Assembly (NCBI GenBank): GCA_022316685.1
Contig: JAKJHU010000030.1
Span: 16,634,018-16,698,017 of the forward strand
From: Progne subis subis
Lineage: Eukaryota; Chordata; Aves; Passeriformes; Hirundinidae
Length of the DNA: 64,000 nucleotides
Direction of reading: 5' to 3'
Part shown: piece after piece, positions 37,938-50,160 of the stretch
Numbering within the stretch: position 1 is the stretch's first letter
Layout: every line of letters starts with the position of its first letter
The notes under the pieces: generated by a model
The model's input: the letters and a program-made list of their open reading frames with translations, nothing else
Told to the model about the DNA's origin: nothing
Database searches by the model: none
Position numbers and translations under genes: made by a program

Positions 37938-39947
37938 CTGACAGTTCTGTTCCTTCTTGTGCCTCATCATACTGATACCTCTTCAGTGTTTTCCCTCTGA
38001 GTTAACCTGCACATTGTTGGAACTCTCTCTCCCCACTTTCAGTACACATGAGACAATCCTTCCAGTCACCAGTTTTACTTGCGTCTCTTGTATTCCAAAT
38101 AGTGATACTTGAAATTTTTTCCTACATACTGATTACGAAAAACAAATGTCAAATACTGTTGCCTGGCTGTCCTAGAAGAAATTCCTTCTGCTCAGAAGAC
38201 TGATTCTTATTGATCATGCTTGGGAAAGACCCCCAAGGGTTTGCTAGGTATGATTTACACTGTTTTCTCGTCTGCTCACTCATCTTTCAGGCATTTGCTT
38301 TCTTATTGCTTTAATGGTGTGATTTTTGCTTAGTATTTGACTCAGTCTTAATGTTGGGATAAAAAGCATTGGTAAAATGGGGAAAATACTGAATTGTGTG
38401 CACATGAACATATATCTATGCATCTGAATGTCATTATCAGATGTATAATAGGATTAATAAATGAAAAACTGGGAATTTTTTTCCCAGTTGAGCTGCTTTT
38501 TTCAGGCTCTGTGATTTACAAGGGTGTTTAGGGCACTGATCCTCACAACTCCTCCCTCTGCTTTCTACCTCTGCCCTGCTTCCTACACATATAAGGAGAA
38601 GCTTGTCCTCAGTGGGGAGATACCCAGGCAGGACAAGGATCTCTGGCAGGACATCTCGTGTGCTGTCCTAGCACACACCCTGCTTTCACTCCCTCTTTCA
38701 CCTGACCTGTGCATCTCCATTTTTCAAGGCTGTGGGTGACTCCAGGCCTCACATGCAAACCTCTCTCTTCACAGCCAAACTCAGCTCTGCACTGACAGCC
38801 CCCACTGCTCGGGTCTGCTGTCATTTTGGATCTTTCAGGAGATGAGAAAATACTCACATGCAAAGCTGTAAACTGTTTGCAGTTCACCTGGCTCTGATGG
38901 TGAAAAAACAGAATATTCTGCTTATGACACATCCTTTTGAGAGGGAAATATTTAGCACGTGGATTAAGGCACTGAAGCGTGAGCACCATTAGCCACACTT
39001 GCTAAAAGAAAGAAAAAACCAGGATAGTAAGGCAAAAATTCTTTAGTATGTAAAATATTTCCTGACCATCCTACCTCTGCCACATAGTAGAGGATCTGAT
39101 CCTGTTAAAATTCCTCCCATGTCTTTCTGGCCTCATAAGAGCCCTTAGCTTTATATGCGTCTTATGGATAGCTCTCCAACAACTTATATTACCTGCATAA
39201 GTTTAGGTTTTTCTTTTTTTTTCCTAATTCTTTACTATGTGATTATTTTTTTTAATAGAGGGCTCTTTGTACGCTAATGGCATTACAGAGCTGATGAGCA
39301 GTTTGATTTACATGAAGTGAAATGGGGAAAATTGCATGAGTAAGACAAGCTAATGAACCATTGAAAAAAGAAAATGTTACTATGCTGTCCAAAAAAAAAG
39401 TACAACAAAAAACCTCTGTAGGCTGACAAGAAACCAGACAAGAAGGCTTTCTGATTAATAGATTTACCAGCAGTGTAAGTCATCTTTAGTTTTGATAACG
39501 TCTTCACTAGGAATGGGTCTGAACTAAACTTCTGTGTTTGAATAACTTAAATACTGGGGGCATGTGGCAAAATAGGAACTTGCAGGTGTGTCGCTGTTGG
39601 AATAATGGATTGACTGAAAATTCTGAGCCAAATGGGTCTTAGCAGTTATATTCAGCAGTAGTTTTAGATGTTCTTTTTCAGTGGAAGCTTCAGTCTTATA
39701 AGGGGCAATTTCACTTCCTGGAGTAGTGAGTTGTTAACTGGTCAGGCATATTTGTCTTGTTTGCAGGAAGCAGTAGAGAGTGGGAAATCTATGGACCTTG
39801 ACTTAATTTCCCTGGAGTTGAAATGAGAGTGTTTTATTTTTTTCTTCCTTTGCTTCCATGATATTCAGCCTGTAGATCTTGGTGCCTACAATTTCTTACA
39901 TTAGATATATTGGCACAGATGAAAAACCTGGTGAATCAACCCTCCCT
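37933..39947. other. Unique sequence, no supported gene
   Basis: Unique DNA. The 129-codon minus frame at 38609-38998 has no domain and overlaps a plus frame. Confidence 0.5.
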
Positions 39948-39998
39948 AAAAAATAAATAAATAAATAAATAAATAAATAAAATAAAATAAAATAAAAT
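39948..39998. repeat. AAAT then AAAAT microsatellite
   Basis: About eight AAAT units pass into four AAAAT units, so the array changes period from four to five bases. Confidence 0.95.
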
Positions 39999-41064
39999 TA
40001 TTTGCTAAAAACAGAACCAATGCTAATGCCAAAAAACAGTTTGTAGGACAAAACCCAACCACTCTCCACTTTTTGTGTTTTATACTTTAAGGGGAAACCC
40101 TTCAGGGTGGGATCTACTGCCCTGTACTAATGCCCAAGGGCTATGATTCAAAACTGCAATTTATTCTGCCTGATGTAAGCCTGCAGGTGTGGCTTTGTGT
40201 TTCTGTTCCAGGGTAGGGCTTCTGTACACCTGTCAGAGCTGCCTTTCTCCCAGATAGTGCATTCATCTGTGTGTGCCTCCTGCATCCCAAATGAATATGC
40301 TGGGTGATATTAGCAAGCATTTCCAGGATGTCCAGCCCTGCAGCATGCATGTGCCAGAATTGCAGGAAAAATTGATCAAGTGGGTGCCTTGGGATTTGCT
40401 GTCTTCTAGGCCAGATTTTTGATTTGTTGACCCCTGTGAGACTGCTAGCAGCTCAGACGGCAGGGATTAGTGACGGACACCTGGGTGGTGTTTCTGCATT
40501 CAGCCTTTTGGCAGCACTAGCAATGGCTTTGGGACCCACCCTCACGGGCAGAAAGTCTGATTTGCACCTGCCTGGCTCTGGAGCATTGTATTCTCCTCTC
40601 TGACTCACTGGCTGTGCTCTAAACCCTGCTGGGGCCACCAGACAGCATAAGTCAGGGGTGCTGGTCTGTCTGACTCGTTCCTTCTCTCATACCCACCAGC
40701 CTGTCCCAGACTGACTGAGGAGTTCAGGTCACTGGTTGCAATGTCCCTTGGGTTCCTCCTAAGTACCCAGCAGACAGACCCTGCCCTGTACTTATTGCTT
40801 CTTTCTCACTGAGGAGATAGTGAAAAAGGAAGGAAATATTACACAAAGACACTGAGGCCAAAAACTCATCAGCAGAAAGATGAGTCCCAGTCCTTGCTGA
40901 GCTGCACTGCGACCTCCACAAGGTAATGATTTATGCTTCGTGTCACTGAAAACACCTCTCCATGTAAAGTGGAGAAAGTGCAGAAATGTTTGGCTGCATA
41001 TAGGGCACCACTGTCCCCAATTATTTTTTATATTGGTGACTTTGCAAATCAGTCCAACCCTCAG
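39999..41064. other. Unique sequence before the solo LTR
   Basis: Unique DNA, somewhat GC-richer at 40430-40760, with no recognised gene or element. Confidence 0.5.
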
Positions 41065-41070
41065 CTGAGG
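41065..41070. repeat. Target-site duplication, LTR U5 side
   Basis: CTGAGG directly next to the LTR end and repeated exactly at 41461-41466. It is also the second half of the palindrome CCTCAGCTGAGG at 41059-41070. Confidence 0.65.
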
Positions 41071-41460
41071 TGTGTCGTCGAGACACACAAAGCAATCACG
41101 CGCAGACAGAATTCATTCGCAAGCAGAGGTTCTTCCAGCTTCTTCTGAGAGAGCGGAGAGAGAAGGAAGCCCCTCTTTGTTTATTCTTTACTTTTTTATA
41201 CATTTGTGGATCTGGCAGAAGATTGGCTTTTTGGGTTTCCACCCCTCAGCCTCAGTGGCCAGACCCACTGTCAGTTACAGTTGTTTTTCAGGTTAGAAAT
41301 ATGCAAACAAAGGACAAAGAATGAGAAACAAATGGTTTGTTTATGTTACATCTGTGGGAAAGGTAGAAAACTGCTCCTAATATTGTACAGTAACCAAAAG
41401 ATCTGACTCCATTATGAATTTCAAGAAGGCTAATAAGAAAGCTCAGAAAAACTGGGGTAA
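41071..41460 (-). mobile_element. Solo LTR of an endogenous retrovirus (ERVK-like)
   Basis: Read on the minus strand, this 390-base segment has the layout of a retroviral LTR. A U3-like region (41460 down to about 41201) is followed by a TATA box (TATAAAAA, 41194-41200). An AATAAA polyadenylation signal lies close behind (41180-41185), and a U5-like end terminates in CGACGACACA at 41080-41071. The close spacing of TATA and AATAAA is seen in avian alpha- and beta-type retroviruses. CTGAGG flanks it on both sides (41065-41070 and 41461-41466), a 6-base target duplication as expected for ERVK-type integrases. The 5' terminus reads TTACC instead of the usual TG, so that end is mutated or the boundary is off by a few bases. 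No internal viral genes or second LTR are present. CpG sites cluster in U5. Confidence 0.68.
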
Positions 41461-41466
41461 CTGAGG
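41461..41466. repeat. Target-site duplication, LTR U3 side
   Basis: Exact second copy of CTGAGG, placed at the upstream (U3) limit of the minus-strand LTR. Confidence 0.65.
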
Positions 41467-41788
41467 TGCTTGTCCTGAGTCCAACTTATCTGATTGGTTC
41501 ATCTTTTCCTTCAGGCTGGTGAGCAAGAAGCTTAACAGGATCCATCCATATTGTTTCAGATTTGCATTTGTGTACTCATACCACTGATCCACATATCTTT
41601 TTTGCATTGACTTGTAAGGGAAATGCCAAATTTGTTCTGCCTCTTGAAAGTAATCTGTTTCTCTTATGTCCATCACTGACATTATCTGCTGCTTTCTGTA
41701 TGATTTCTTCATACATATGTTACTTTATTGATAATGCTGGATATTTTAAACTTCCTGTCAGCAAATTTCATTTACAACACGCTTTTCT
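41467..41788. other. Unique spacer, possibly part of an old LINE
   Basis: Unique DNA between the LTR and an old reverse-transcriptase relic. Nothing firm was recognised. Confidence 0.4.
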
Positions 41789-41802
41789 TTTTTTTTTTTT
41801 TT
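41789..41802. repeat. T run
   Basis: About 15 T directly beside the ancient CR1 relic. Confidence 0.85.
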
Positions 41803-41960
41803 AGTAATGCTATTAATGAAATTATTGTCACATAAGTCCTGAGACCAATCCTTGAGGAACTCCAAAAATAACCTCTCTAACACAAAAGTTCCACTTTGCG
41901 CCCAGGCCGTTGTCATCTCCCCATTAGTCAGTTCCTTCTCTCCAATTTTGAACAGTGCCT
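41803..41960 (-). mobile_element. Ancient CR1-type LINE relic, reverse-transcriptase core
   Basis: On the minus strand, bases 41863-41849 encode GVPQG in a frame reading VIFGVPQGLVSGL, the conserved reverse-transcriptase motif of CR1/L2-type LINEs (usual form SGVPQGSVLGP). The same strand then shows FIN codons about 20 bases further on in another frame, matching the FIND that follows in the family. Upstream, LTN codons fit the family's N-W-L-T block. The nucleotide text GAGAGGTTATTTTTGGAGTT followed by CCTCAAGGATTGGTCTCAGG matches a remembered ancient amniote CR1 consensus well. Frame shifts and stops make it a fossil. Confidence 0.7.
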
Positions 41961-44499
41961 CACATTTTAAATTTGCGTTGTCACCACATCCCAGACATTG
42001 GAACAGAGCACAGCCAAAGTGTGATGAGGTCAGCTGGATCCTGAAGCACATCCTTATGTGTTTGATAACTTTTGACCACTCCTTGATATCAAGCTCTGCA
42101 TGCATGTTTCAGACTTGGGAACCTAGTCTCAGTGGTCTAAATCTCAAGTCTTGCTTCCTATTCCAGCATTAATAGTCTAAGAATGTGAAAGAGATCCTCA
42201 TCCCTGTCAGAGTTTTAAATGGGTTTATATGGCCTAGCTGGTGTGTCACTCTGTGCACTGATCACTGTGGGCTGCTCCATGGTCCCATTCAAGCAACATC
42301 CATTTTAGTTATTTTTTTCAGATTTTCCCACCAACTGACTTCCTGCCCACCTCTTTTGACTTCTGAAGAAATTTTTCCTTTGCTTTCACCCTCCAAGAGT
42401 GATCCTTTTACAAAAGATTGGCGGTCAAGCTGAGAGTAAGATATTCATATGAAGTCAGTAAAGAAGTGATCTTTTAAAAGTCAGGTCTTCTCCAAAGATG
42501 AAAGAGTTACTCTAAAACCAGTGGAAACATCAGTGTGAACTGACTTCACCTGACCTTTTATATATGACTTTTTCTATACTGAACCCAATAAGTGGCTGAA
42601 CTCAATGCCAAATCATTGCTTGACAGAAACAATTTTCAATCCTAAAATTTATATCAAGAGAAATTCTGGGAACATAAACTTCTGTAATCTAATTCTTAAC
42701 CAAAGTAAAATGACATAGCTCCTAATTTCAGTGAAGTTTTGTTAATTCATACCAGCTGAAATTTTAGGTCATTAATTAGATTTTTGTTGGGTTTTTTTTT
42801 TTTTTTTTTTTTCTTTGCCCCACTCCTCCCACCTTAAAACTTCCAGTAAGTCCTCTCCCTGAAGAATCACATGGATCTGGTAGGTCACAAAATTTTATAG
42901 AGTTTCGCTTAGATATATATGGCTGGGAGAAAGGTTAGTCAAATATTTGTTAGAGGAATGCTGTATCTCCTGTGTAGAGTGACTGATTGGCATCAAGAGC
43001 CTTATCTCCCCCCATATCACAGAAGAGTGCACGAGGCTCAGTTGTCAATAAAAGCAGTATAAAAGGAAGACACTGATGCTTTGACTGCATGAAAGCCTGT
43101 TCAGAGTCAGAAGAATAAGAAAGAGCAAAAAACATTCATGTGGTGGAAATGGAAAAGCAAGTCGTGGTGCATTGTAGGACAAAAAAATCTACTCATAAGA
43201 AGAGTAAATGGATTTAGGATAAGTTAAGCACTGGACAATTTTATCCTACTGAGCCTCTGAGTGGGATACATTTGCTCTCAGTGCAGGGGCTATGAAGATG
43301 AAACATGAAATTTGTCCCAGCCAAAACCCTGACCAGACACTGATCAAGAAAACAAAATAAACTAAGTTCTATGAGAAAAATGACAGACAGAATTGGGGTG
43401 GAGGGACAGAAGAAGAACATGTGGGTGTGTGAATTTATAAATCTACTGTATACTTCCCTCTATGATTATTTTCTCTACCAGTGGCAGCTTTTTCATGGAG
43501 TTCATTAGAACTTCATGATAGTAGGATTTATGCTAAATACGTTGAGACTAACACCAGTCTCAAATTAAAAATGTTATATTTTTATTTCTCCACTTGCTTT
43601 TCTCCATCTAGAATATCATCTCTGCTTTTTACTGTAGGTGTAATTCTAACAAACTCCTACACTGTCATTGAATATTTGGATTATTGGGAAATAGCAAATG
43701 TACTGACAGCAATTCCTTTAAAATAGTACTGAAAAACAAAAACACTGGGTGTTTCTCAATTGAAAATAAAGAGATAATTGATGCCTGATCAGAAAATGCA
43801 GCCACATTGAGGAATTCATAAATGGGTTAATGAAAATGAGCCTGATACACTGTTTTAGGCTCCCTTGCAAAAATTAACCATTGCATTATGAGACAGGGAA
43901 CGTGTTTTTCATTTGCAACATGTTGTACAATGGCATCAAAGCCTCAAGGTGCAACAGAAACATCAGTGATGCTCACAGAAAGAGAAGCTTTGGTTTTCCA
44001 TAGCCATACCTATAACACAATATTCAGTGCTGGACGCTTGTTACATAAAACAGTGCTGGCAAACAGTCCACCAAGAAAGTGTGAGGCCAAGTTCAGAAAA
44101 AACATCCTAAATGATGGGAACTAGAATGGTCAGATAAATCATATGAGATTTCCACAGCTGGAGGCACCTGAGAAGCCGCCTTTTACTCCTCCAGCTCACA
44201 TTCATGTGTAACTACGTGGATGGCAAGAAGCCTTTGACACTGATCAGAACAGAAATTCATGCATCTATTGTATTTATATGAGCTTGAACTCACATCTTGA
44301 ACCTTACATCTAAACTTTTTTGCCTTTTCTGCCTCTAGCAGCAAAGTTTTGAAGTATTATCCATAAGATGATGAAGTGAAGCTTGTGTATAGGCATATGA
44401 AAATCACAGGTTTGCAGGAAAACTTACTGGAAATATCCAAGAGCTAAATATAGCAATGTAGTAATACCATTCAAAGAATAACAGGGCAACTACAGGACA
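41961..44499. other. Unique sequence, no supported gene
   Basis: Mostly unique AT-rich DNA. The first 150 bases may continue the ancient LINE. A T run of 21 lies at 42792-42812. Reading frames of up to 106 codons have no domain. Confidence 0.45.
42792..42812. repeat. T homopolymer
   Basis: 21 consecutive T after a TTGGG lead-in. Confidence 0.95.
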
Positions 44500-44645
44500 A
44501 ACATCAAAATCTATTATTGGACTAGTAAAAACTTCCCTAAGAGCTGGTGTAGCTCCCACTGCATGATTTAAAAGGAGATCAGACAAAACACTCAGAAACA
44601 CAGTGTGGAAAATGTGTCTTCTGTGATGGACTGCATGACCTTGCT
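44500..44645 (+). mobile_element. Possible decayed CR1 3' relic
   Basis: The order of TAGCTCCCACTGCATGATTT, AAAAGGAGATCAGACAAAAC, ACTCAGAAACACAGTGTGG and GTGATGGACTGCATGACCTT resembles the 3' region of an old CR1 copy (usual text: a GTGG..TCTCCATC block, TTTTAAG.AG..TAGACAAACA, then GGACTAGATGACCTC). Divergence is high, and no terminal octamer repeat is left. Confidence 0.4.
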
Positions 44646-45548
44646 GCTTTTTTATTCTGCTTGTCTTAATCTTTGAACAATAGTGCAGTGAACCAGTCAC
44701 TGCTTTTCAAACACACTTCTGAGGATACAGGAATCCATGAGTGTCCACTTACCTTATGGTTCTCATCCCTACTCTGTTAAGCAGTACTTAGACCCAACAA
44801 TAGATGTTTCTCAGCCATTGCAGTACCAGGTACTTATGAATATCCGGTTGAAATTCAGGACTGCTTCCCCCTCTTGAATCCAATATTGACCCAAGTTTCT
44901 TACAGATGAAGGGAAAGGACACCCAACCTCTGTGCTATTCAGAGAACCACAAAGGTGATGCGTTTTACTCCTTTATGCCTAACATTTTTTTCGCCTAACA
45001 TTGGCAAAAAAAAAGGCAGAAATGGGAGGGGAGCCCAGGCAAAATGGCATTCTACATGACTCTTGAATATTGCAAGTGCTAAATATTTGAAAGGATTTTT
45101 TTGTCCCTTGCAATCTCAGCGTCATAAAAGTCAAGTATTTTAAATATAGTAGTAATTAATTTGATGTCCCTCTGTAGTCAAGAGGAGTGGTCTTCAGAGG
45201 GACACTGGTCCTGCCCAGGCCTGTTGCCTTTTCTCTCCATTGAGTACATGTTACATGGTTGCCTCTTAGATGTCTAGTCTCAGATAAAATTAATTCTGCC
45301 CACCATGATTAGTTTCTTGCTGTGTGGTTGACTTTCTTCACTTGGATTCCACAGACAGCAATGAATAAAATTTTGTCTGGTTGAAAATACAATTTTTTTT
45401 TTTTTCTTTTCTTGAATTTATTTGAGCTAAAGCTAAAACTATCATTCTGTCTTGCCTTGATCACACTCATACCTGTGCATGAATGAGGACTGTGGATATT
45501 ATTCACAAAGAAATGCTACAGCCCCATCCATAATTATACATATTAAGG
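44646..45548. other. Unique spacer, nothing recognised
   Basis: Unique DNA with a 13-base T run at about 45392-45404. Confidence 0.5.
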
Positions 45549-45607
45549 ATCATAAAATATCCTGAGATGGAAGGGACCCACAAGGATCATGGAAGTCCAA
45601 CTCCTAT
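45549..45607 (-). mobile_element. Very short CR1 LINE 3' end
   Basis: The plus strand reads ATCATAAAATATCCTGAGAT, GGAAGGGACCCACAAGGATC and ATGGAAGTCCAACTCC, the antisense terminal 60 bases of a well-known avian CR1 subfamily. Nothing upstream of the element was copied or survives. Confidence 0.88.
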
Positions 45608-47216
45608 ATGCATGTATATGCAACTTGCAAGCTACTTATGAGATGGTATGAAGCAAGGTCTGAAGAAAAAAGGAACTTCTAGAGCACACTTCTCTTTAAT
45701 ATAAAGGAAGTATGAAGTTGCACTGCAGTGCCAGGAGTGTGACCTCCAGCCACCCTTCAGCAGAAAAGTAGAGCCAGTTGGCCATGGTTCCACAGTGAGC
45801 ATCATCTCTTTGTCTGAAGTCATGCTGTATCAATTCCATGCCATTTACAGACTTCCCAAAGGTTTCAGGTCTGGTCTCCAAGGTACTCACAGTCTATACG
45901 GTTTTTATGCTACCTGAGTGAGTCATTGGAAGCTGAGTGTTTGGAGAACCTTTATAATAACACTTTATAATGTATTTCCATAGAAAAGTTCAGCAAAACA
46001 GGATTATCGACCTCTGTATCTCACCTGTGCCAAAACCTCCAAATCAGATGGCAATGGTAACAATCCAACAGCCAGGTAATGCTCCATGCTTGATGCAGTT
46101 TTTCCAACTCTGGTACCTTGTCTATGCAGGTATTCACTGTCACCTTGAAGAATCCTTAGCCATGTCCCTGGGTGATGAGATGCTAGGTTTTGTGAAGGAA
46201 TTTTGAAATGGTGTTTTTCAAATTATGTTGCTCAAAGATCCATCCTGGAGAAGGAGGAAGAATGTTCTTGTGAACGATAGAGTTGAACTGTTGATTAGGG
46301 CTTTGTAAAGCTTAGCAACAGATGACTATGGATGTGTGAATGACAGCTGTTGGCAATTCCTCTATGTCGGACAGTAGTAATTCCTGCAGCCCTTGCAATT
46401 CTATCTTGGCTTCCCATGGAGATTTCAGTTTCTGTATGTGTATGTGGCCATTGGTTTGATGCAGTGCATATGGGAGAGGAAGTTATTTAGCTGTACAGAC
46501 AATTCACCATTATCCATGGGTGGATTTTGCCTATAAGCCATGCAGTAGGTGTTGAGAGATCCAGACCTGAACCACCCAAGCCATCATTTACTAGTGCAGG
46601 CGCAGTGCCACATGCATGTGCTTATGCTGCTCTCAGAGCCAGTGCTGATCTCAAAATAGTGTTGCTATACTTCCAATTTACATGGCACTGAGCCAGTTGA
46701 TAAGTCCCATTGCTTAAATTAGATCTTGAGGTCCCTATTCAGCATTGGTTCGTAAGCAGCAGAGGTGTGTGGAAACTACCCTGTGACAATCAGGGGTTTT
46801 ATGTGCCCCTTGCTGAATGTGAGGGTGGTCCTGCAGGACCATCATGGGAGGCTTTGTCCATCACCCCCAGAGCTTGCTTCTCAAAAAGCGCTATGGTTCA
46901 GCGCTACATATTTTACCTCCACTGAAGCTCTTCTATTGCATCATGTTGGATTGGAGACCTCCACAATGTGTAAGGATTGTGACACTTGAACCACTCCTGC
47001 CAGCATCATTACCCAGGGTTTTCTTTCACTCAGGATATCCCTGTCTTATCATTATGCTACCAATTTTTCATAATCCTCCTATGTGCTACATTACTGAATG
47101 TGTTGCGGGACAGGAAGGGATGTACAGCTAAAGCATTTTCATTTAAACTATACCTCTTGTACATGGTCGAATCTCTGAAGGGTCCTTACCATCGACTGAT
47201 CTCTTAGCCTTAAGAT
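45608..47216. other. Unique sequence, no supported gene
   Basis: Unique DNA. Frames at 46710-47207 (71-95 codons) overlap one another in different phases and are not supported. Confidence 0.5.
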
Positions 47217-47470
47217 ATATTGTGCAGTTAAGGAGTGCAGACCTGAAAGGGGTCTCTTGTGTGTAGGCAATCACATTATATAATCCCTTTTATGAACTGA
47301 TTAAACTCAGACTTAAAAGTTGTTAATATGTTTTATGCCCAAATGTTCTCATATGAAGCTTTTTCTAGTAAACTACTGCCCTGATGTTTAGAGGTTCTGC
47401 AGTCTTTCATCAAAATCAGTTTACACTCATTTGTTCCTGGACATACAAGCAGATTTTGCACCAGACATTG
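47217..47470 (-). mobile_element. Ancient amniote CR1 relic
   Basis: The plus strand carries GGCAATCACATTATATAATC, CCTTTTATGAACTGATTAAA, CTCAGACTTAAAAGTTGTTA and, further on, AATCAGTTTACACTCATTTG followed by TTCCTGG. This is the antisense 3' UTR and ORF end of an old CR1 lineage that is widespread in amniotes (usual text CAATCACACAATATAATCCC, AAACTCAGACTTAAAAG, GGCCAGTTTATATCCATTTG). The order and spacing agree throughout, so the assignment to an old CR1 is firm although the exact subfamily is not. Confidence 0.8.
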
Positions 47471-50160
47471 TGCAAACCAGCAAGTCCACAGGGACCTTGC
47501 TTGAACTGCCTGTAATGTTGAGGTTGCAGGGACATGACTTTTTTTTTTTCTGGTGCATATGCAGAAAGCAGCCTATAGCTGAGCTCATATCTTTGAAAAA
47601 GAAAATACAACAGCCTTTTAATTTTAACCTTTTTTAAATGAAATGAAGGCACTATGATTATTCAGGAAAGTAGATCTGCTGAGTAAGTTGTTGTCACCTT
47701 CAGGTAGATGGCTTTAAGTTTGGAAATGGCCTTTAAGGGACTTTCCTGAGGTCAGACAGCAGTTCTTGGCAAAGTTGGAAATGCATCCTGGACTGAGTGA
47801 TTTGCTGCAGTCAGAAAAAGTCTCTATCAGTCATCTGTCTATGTCAGTCATTCTGCCTATTTGTTCTGACCACTTAAGTACCTGTGCACCTTTAAAATTA
47901 TAGAGAAAATGAAGCATGTCCTATGTGATGTCTTTTTCCTTGGGAACTTTTGCTGAAGACTGAATGGGATCCTGGCTGTTGCTGTTAGCAGGATCCTTCA
48001 CTGATGGCAATGGGTACCAGGTCAATGCCTCAGTGATTCGGATTTCCATAGCTATATACTTCATAAATTTTACCAAAATGGAACACACCAGCTCACACAG
48101 GGAAGTCACAGACTTTTCTTGTTTCAAGGTACTACAACAGAAGTGTGGGGAAAAGTTTTGCTGCAAAACTCTGTTCATTATGGGGGAAGCAAACATGATG
48201 CGGAATCTATAACATAGGAATAATGATAGTGGAAGGTACTAAATTTCCTCCAAACGTAGTGCACATGGCTGGAAGGCCACAAATAAAAACTGGGAGAGGA
48301 TGTAGAGTTCCTTTCTGAATCCCCTTTTGTTCTTTTGGAATGATGGCAGCATGACTTGCCTCAGGCATGAAATATTTTGATTCTGTCTATAGTAGGACAG
48401 TGCTAAAGGAGAAATGAAGGCGAGTAAGGGATGTGTGGTGCTGTAGAGGAAAGTGAGGCAATAGGGTGACCACAAGATCATCTGTATCTGTCTGCTCTGC
48501 TTTGGAGATCTGCTCCAAGATCATCACCGTGATGACACAACAGTGCAATCTATTTCCCAGGATACAGAGATGAGGATTTGCCCAGTGAAATCCTCAGTCT
48601 GTTCAGTTCTTTAGGTGAACCAATTCATTGATATTTAGAAATCTTCCTTTCACTCAACTAAAATATCCATGTAGGAGAAAATCTAATAGTGAGCCCTAGG
48701 AAACAGCCTGTTTCAAAACATTGCTTCTGAAATTGCAAAGGCTGCCAGTAAAATAAGATAGGTAAATGTAGCACATTTGTCAGGAGTTTTTAAACAAGCA
48801 CCAGCTAGATGCTGCCATTTTAAAGCTAAGAATGAAAATGATTTACAGAAGCAATGTTTGGTTGTAAGTGACTGAAAAGCATATCACCCATTCCACTATA
48901 GATGGATGCTGTTTCTTGATCTCAACTGCTTTTATTTAATTTCACTTCAAATAATCCCAGCATAGAGCTTTTTCTCATGCCTTTATTTTTAACTTTTTTT
49001 CCCACTGGCCATTCGGTTACCAATCACCGTGAAAAATTCTATCTTGCTAAGTGATAGACAATATATTTTTCTCCCTTGGAATTCTCCCTTTTTTCTTTCC
49101 CCTTCAGATACCTATTTGCCAGAATTCCATCCATTCATTAATACATACACTGAGTACTGAAATATTATAAGCAAGTTTAGCTTCAGTGATTTCAGGGAAG
49201 GCACACCCATAGATTCCACTTCACAAGCTAGCCTTTATATGGGAGAAATGAGCCATTCTTTTAAAATAGAAAGGGCCATTGTCCTGTCTTTGAAATATCT
49301 CCTCTTTGGTACTCAGTGAAGATAAATTTGAGTCTTTCCTTAAATTACTTTTCACTCTGAACTGATGTGACATTTATCTCTGCTAGAGTGTTGACTATAT
49401 GAAAAGCTGAAGCTTGTTTAAAGAATGCTGCCAAACAAGAAAGATTGTAATCCATCTAATTACTGAGCTAGGATGTGCCAGTGCTGCAAACTTCAATTAC
49501 CACCATTAAAGCATCAATTGAAAGCTTCAGCTGATTCCCAGAGAATCAGACACTTCCAGACATTTCATGCATTATACAGATGTTTTGCTGCTCCTTCAGT
49601 CACTAATGGTTTGCTGTTTTGAACATTTGGGACTCCTGTAACACGAGAAGTAAGCTCCAGATGTAGAGGGATTTCAAGTGAATTCTGCTGCTTTAAACCA
49701 CATTTTGTCAATTGTCCCCCCCAGTAAGAACTGATGACCTCATGCTGGATGCCTTTTATTTTTCCCAAGTGTTATAAGATAAATTTGCCCACAGGATTAC
49801 TTAAAATTCCTGAGAATCCACTTTTCCATGGATATCAAAAGCCCAGTACTACAGTGAAGTCCCTGGGACAGAATTCTGTAGGCACACAGATCTCTTTGTA
49901 GCCTCAGATGCTAATTCTTTATATGTCAGTGTTGCTGTCCACACATTTAAAATATAGCTCCAAAATAGAAAAAAGGCCCCCACGTTTTGAGCAAAGCTCT
50001 GGAAATTTTGTGGCCAGCACCTTTTGTGATAAGCTCCCCCTTGTTTCACTTTGACATAACTGTTAATAACTCAGTTTGATTGATTCCCTCCTGGCATGTG
50101 CTCCTAAGTCAGAGCTGGGTCAAAATCAAAAGAAAAAAATCTTTCTGGAGTCTAACCTTT
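47471..50160. other. Unique sequence, no supported gene
   Basis: Unique AT-rich DNA with no recognised element. Frames at 47921-48481 have no domain. Confidence 0.5.
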
